Assembly (NCBI RefSeq): GCF_900176535.1
Contig: NZ_FWXT01000001.1
Span: 682,001 to 746,000 of the forward strand
Length of the DNA stretch: 64,000 nt
Direction of reading: 5' to 3'
Origin: Pedobacter africanus
GTDB taxonomy: Bacteria; Bacteroidota; Bacteroidia; Sphingobacteriales; Sphingobacteriaceae
Positions within the stretch are counted from its first letter, which is position 1, and each line of letters starts with the position of its first letter. The notes beneath the pieces are model-generated. The model was not told where the DNA came from. It did not search any database and saw nothing but the letters and a program-made list of their open reading frames with translations. Position numbers and translations under genes: made by a program. Below are positions 61,706 through 64,000 of this stretch, piece after piece.

Positions 61706-61721
61706 GTAACATATATGTTAC
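61706..61721. promoter_or_regulatory. palindrome GTAACATATATGTTAC, site f
   Basis: Perfect copy 37 bases before the 49-residue gene. Eight bases on, on the minus strand, lies TACATTTG (61690-61697), a -7 box. Confidence 0.8.
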
Positions 61722-61728
61722 CGATTGG

Positions 61729-62280
61729 TTACAAAAAATCAGTTTTACATTTATTCTTATACAATTGAATTATAGCTATGACCTGTATCTTATCCCATTT
61801 GTGGCTGAACTTACACCAAGCTTCGAGTTTATCTACTTCTTCCTGTCCTATCTTTTTGATAAGGTTCTTACGGTAGTTTAAGAGGTTAGCATGCTCATGG
61901 CAATTGCATTTGATACATTGCCCGTGGACGTTCTTTTCATTGAACCTGAGGTATGAATGTCCTCCAACCGAATAGAAGTGACCAGCGTTAAGCTGATCGT
62001 TTGATTTAAAAGCTCCACATGATATGCATTTAAACATTCCGTTCTTACTATCTCTTAGCCGGATGTACTTGTTAAACCACTCTTGAGCGCTGTTAAGCAA
62101 CCAGGGTAAAGGTCTATCCATCAAACTTACCGATCGTGGCTTAGCGGGCTTTATTTTGATTGCTTTGATCTTCACTGGCCTGGCAGCTGACTTCTTGATC
62201 GGTTTCTTTAGCTGGTAGTAGCAGGCGATTGAATGGTGCTTATCTACAGCCTGGCAATGTTTACATACGACTGGTTTCAT
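61729..62280 (-). CDS. NinG-like recombination protein
   Basis: 183 residues. An N-terminal zinc-like knuckle (VCKHCQAVDKHHSIACYYQ) and a basic linker precede the NinG core with PLPWLLNSAQEWFNKYIRLR, CISCG near 104, LNAGHFYSVGGHSYLRF near 115 and QCIKCNCHEH near 140, an HNH-like metal-binding set. Lambda NinG (Rap) favours resolution of recombination intermediates. It sits just before the packaging genes, as in lambdoid phages. Confidence 0.9.
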   Translation of the reverse strand: MKPVVCKHCQAVDKHHSIACYYQLKKPIKKSAARPVKIKAIKIKPAKPRSVSLMDRPLPWLLNSAQEWFNKYIRLRDSKNGMFKCISCGAFKSNDQLNAGHFYSVGGHSYLRFNEKNVHGQCIKCNCHEHANLLNYRKNLIKKIGQEEVDKLEAWCKFSHKWDKIQVIAIIQLYKNKCKTDFL

Positions 62281-62648
62281 AGCTTAACCTCCAGCTCTTT
62301 GCCAAGCGATGCACAAAAGTTCTGGATATGGTGTACACCAGTAAACAGCTGGCCCAGATACGTTTCATTGAACTGGAAGAACCACGCCCCAGAATTTGCC
62401 CTGGCGTACAGCTTGGCTGCGCTGATGTTTAGCACGAAATCAAAGCCGTTTTCCTGTTTAGCCTCAAACCCAAGCTTTAGCAGCCATTCTTCGGTCATGG
62501 GGATTGACTCGTACAGGGATGATTTTCCCAGAGGCCTGTCAAATGTACCTATCTCATCAGTCCGATAATTCAGGCATGAAACTACCTGTATTTCATCTAC
62601 TCCTTTGAACTTAATCAGGTTACCCGATCTTAAATCTGTTGCTTTCAT
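62277..62648 (-). CDS. phage hypothetical protein
   Basis: 123 residues. DLRSGNLIKFKGVDEIQVVS at the start looks like a small beta barrel, and ESIPMTEEWLLKLGFEAK near 47 is a phrase common in Bacteroidota phage and plasmid proteins of unknown role. The end, GVHHIQNFCASLGKELEVKL, is helical then strand. It overlaps ninG by four bases, so it is part of the same unit. Confidence 0.72.
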   Translation of the reverse strand: MKATDLRSGNLIKFKGVDEIQVVSCLNYRTDEIGTFDRPLGKSSLYESIPMTEEWLLKLGFEAKQENGFDFVLNISAAKLYARANSGAWFFQFNETYLGQLFTGVHHIQNFCASLGKELEVKL

Positions 62649-62699
62649 ATTTAAAGTTAATTTATTTTTTATCTGCCCCGTGGCAAATGTGCATTTCAG

Positions 62700-63083
62700 T
62701 TAAATTATTGTGGGAATTACACCCTGTTTAAAGATGAACATCCAGTAAACGTTAGCCTGATCGGTTAATTCTGATTGAGAAGGATAATATTCAATTGCCA
62801 TTGTTTCCTCTCCGAATATCTTATTCTTTATATTCTGCATTTCAGACCAATGATTATGTATAGGTAATGCGTCATGCTTTTGGACCATCGCCCTTATTGC
62901 AATGTGTCCGCCAGTCATTTTGCAAGCATCGTTAATCATTACAGTAAAACGATTATTCCGGAAACATCTTGTCATCCATGAGGGATGTTCTTTATTGCTT
63001 AAATCAATTTCAACAAAAGGCGTAACGTTAAACTTGAACAGCTTGTTTGCCTCTTTCTGTCTCAATTTATCAACTTTATTCAT
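62700..63083 (-). CDS. phage hypothetical protein, DUF7694-like
   Basis: 127 residues. HPSWMTRCFRNNRFTVMIND near 32, then HIAIRAMVQKHDALPIHNHW near 59 and IFGEETMAIEYYPSQSELTD near 88 agree with a small conserved phage family whose members are found near recombination genes; the family name is from memory and uncertain. Probably a cytoplasmic accessory protein. Role unknown. Confidence 0.68.
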   Translation of the reverse strand: MNKVDKLRQKEANKLFKFNVTPFVEIDLSNKEHPSWMTRCFRNNRFTVMINDACKMTGGHIAIRAMVQKHDALPIHNHWSEMQNIKNKIFGEETMAIEYYPSQSELTDQANVYWMFIFKQGVIPTII

Positions 63084-63114
63084 GTCTTAAATTATTATAT
63101 AAAATACGGATTAT

Positions 63115-63240
63115 TTATGAATTAAACAAGCTTTTAAAACTCTCCGAATAAAAACTGCCAGCCTTGCCGGCCGGGAACTGGATGCAGTCACGCATGCGAA
63201 GGATACCTACTGCCAGGTGTATGATCTGGTGGGGTTTCAT
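63115..63240 (-). CDS. small phage protein, 41 residues
   Basis: Starts in an ATGA overlap with the 73-residue gene upstream. MKPHQIIHLAVGILRMRDCI, then FPAGKAGSFYSESFKSLFNS. Overlap and position speak for translation. No family recognised. Confidence 0.55.
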   Translation of the reverse strand: MKPHQIIHLAVGILRMRDCIQFPAGKAGSFYSESFKSLFNS

Positions 63241-63458
63241 GGCTGTGCCTCCCAGAGCCAATCATAAACTGCTCCCTTAAAAATATTCTTGTCTTTTTCA
63301 GTAAGGCATGTTTGCTTCTCGATGTATTCTTTGAATTCTGCACGGAGATTAATCTTGCTTTCTGACCTACAAATCCTCACAATCTCCTGAAGTTCATTTT
63401 CCATGAGCATCACTCCATGTTCCTCGAGCATGTAGTTGAATAGTTTTTGGTGTTTCAT
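63237..63458 (-). CDS. phage hypothetical protein, 73 residues
   Basis: A helical, charged protein (ENELQEIVRICRSESKINLR, AEFKEYIEKQTCLTEKDKNI) with Trp near the end. It overlaps the stop of the next upstream gene by four bases and the start of the next downstream one by four. No family recognised. Confidence 0.65.
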   Translation of the reverse strand: MKHQKLFNYMLEEHGVMLMENELQEIVRICRSESKINLRAEFKEYIEKQTCLTEKDKNIFKGAVYDWLWEAQP

Positions 63459-63931
63459 GGCTTGGTCCTTTCTGTGTTCCCCCCCTCATCATCGCTAAGA
63501 ATTTCGTCTGTTTCGTTCAGAACATTTCTTATCCAATCATTATAATAATCTGGTAATTCAACATGGCTATTTATATTCTGCAAACAGCCATGTAACTTCT
63601 GCCCGGCGATTTTTAGGTCTATTTCTTGTTGCTCCAACTCCTTCACCCGCTGATCAGCCGCTTCTGCCCTGGCTTTGAATTGCTGAGTATGTAGGTAATG
63701 AGATTCATCATACATTTTCGATATAAAAGCTACCCGTACATTGCCACCTATCATCTGATGATAAAATTCCGACCAGCTATTATAATTATATTGTCTTGCA
63801 ATTGTTTCCTTAGCATCGTTTACCGTCATCACCTCTCCGGTGGGTGTGTGTGGCATCTGCGAATTACCGGATGCAACTACTGGAGTATTGTTAGTGTATG
63901 CTGTTAGTTGTTTAAATGGTTGATCTTTCAT
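63455..63931 (-). CDS. phage hypothetical protein
   Basis: 158 residues from MKDQPFKQLTAY at 63931. An earlier in-frame ATG (63958) would lie inside the end of the upstream gene, so the later one is preferred. The middle contains a coiled coil (FKARAEAADQRVKELEQQEI near 90) and SWSEFYHQMIGGNVRVAFIS near 50; the end is acidic. No family recognised. Confidence 0.65.
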   Translation of the reverse strand: MKDQPFKQLTAYTNNTPVVASGNSQMPHTPTGEVMTVNDAKETIARQYNYNSWSEFYHQMIGGNVRVAFISKMYDESHYLHTQQFKARAEAADQRVKELEQQEIDLKIAGQKLHGCLQNINSHVELPDYYNDWIRNVLNETDEILSDDEGGNTERTKP

Positions 63932-63932
63932 C

Positions 63933-64000
63933 TTAATAAATTGGTTTAGGTTCTTCAACTATGGGTTTGTAGTGGGTAATCACCTTATACTTAAAATATT
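63933..64000 (-). CDS. phage gene, C-terminal end only
   Basis: The last 21 codons of a frame that enters from the right: YFKYKVITHYKPIVEEPKPI then Y and stop. It ends one base before the next start, like the other tightly packed phage genes. Too short to name. Confidence 0.5.
   Translation of the reverse strand, partial: YFKYKVITHYKPIVEEPKPIY

Larger units (their letters stand above)
36348..64000. mobile_element. prophage (HK97-type siphovirus-like), left end and structural half
   Basis: From a detached tRNA 3' end at 36348 to the window edge lie lysis, tail, head, packaging and a few upstream phage genes in canonical order. Almost all are on the minus strand. Portal, protease, capsid, tail tube, tape measure and terminase are intact, so the element may be complete. 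Integrase, repressor and replication genes are absent from the window and probably lie beyond 64000. The long tail module and tape measure suggest a non-contractile tail; no sheath gene was seen. Confidence 0.92.

Noticed and set aside
36348..64000. Gene transfer agent or tail-only particle instead of a prophage
   Set aside because: Terminase, portal, capsid, protease, full tail and lysis genes are all intact, and a tRNA remnant marks an integration edge.

Overview
The window looks like a chromosome segment of a Bacteroidota bacterium close to Pedobacter (Sphingobacteriaceae), with the structural half of an integrated tailed phage on its right side. The lineage call is inference. It rests on a SusC/SusD pair with a FecR/ECF-sigma switch, a MurF-alanine racemase fusion, paired DUF4369-thioredoxin proteins, -7 boxes of the TAnnTTTG type, and the near absence of strong Shine-Dalgarno sites.

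Bases 1-36310 are chromosomal. From the left: the start of an FMN-binding glutamate synthase-like gene that runs off the edge, a YciO/Sua5 protein, NhaA, and a trpDFBA operon on the minus strand. The trp operon is preceded by a leader peptide with three Trp codons in a row and an intrinsic terminator, a classic attenuator. trpE, trpG and trpC are not here. Next come an SDR enzyme, recR, a sodium:solute symporter, a LOG-family protein, an ArsC-like reductase enclosed by a 61-bp inverted repeat, a DUF502 membrane protein and murF-alr. A sufBCDSE operon follows, with a SufT-like gene and an Rrf2 regulator at its end. Its promoter carries a perfect inverted repeat over the -33 box. A GntP permease and glycerate kinase form a pair. 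Then comes a SusCD outer-membrane uptake locus with two TlpA-like thioredoxins, a discoidin lipoprotein, FecR and a divergent ECF sigma factor.

A tRNA-Gly(GCC) gene and a detached tRNA-Leu-like 3' end (36348-36367) mark the left end of the prophage, which continues beyond base 64000. Read on the minus strand, from right to left, it carries small early/middle genes, NinG, small and large terminase, portal, minor head protein, HK97-type protease and capsid, head-tail connectors, tail tube, and tail chaperones with a -1 frameshift. These are followed by the tape measure, tail-tip and fibre proteins, two beta-helix proteins, and a lysis cassette (GH19-type endolysin with small membrane proteins). 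Integrase and repressor are not in the window and probably lie to the right. Two plus-strand glycosyltransferase genes interrupt the structural block.

The most unusual signal is a 16-bp perfect palindrome, GTAACATATATGTTAC. It occurs six times, only in promoter-position gaps of the prophage, and several copies run into a TAnnTTTG-like -7 box. It splits the late region into separately started units and also precedes the glycosyltransferases. It is a good candidate for a distributed operator of an unknown phage regulator.
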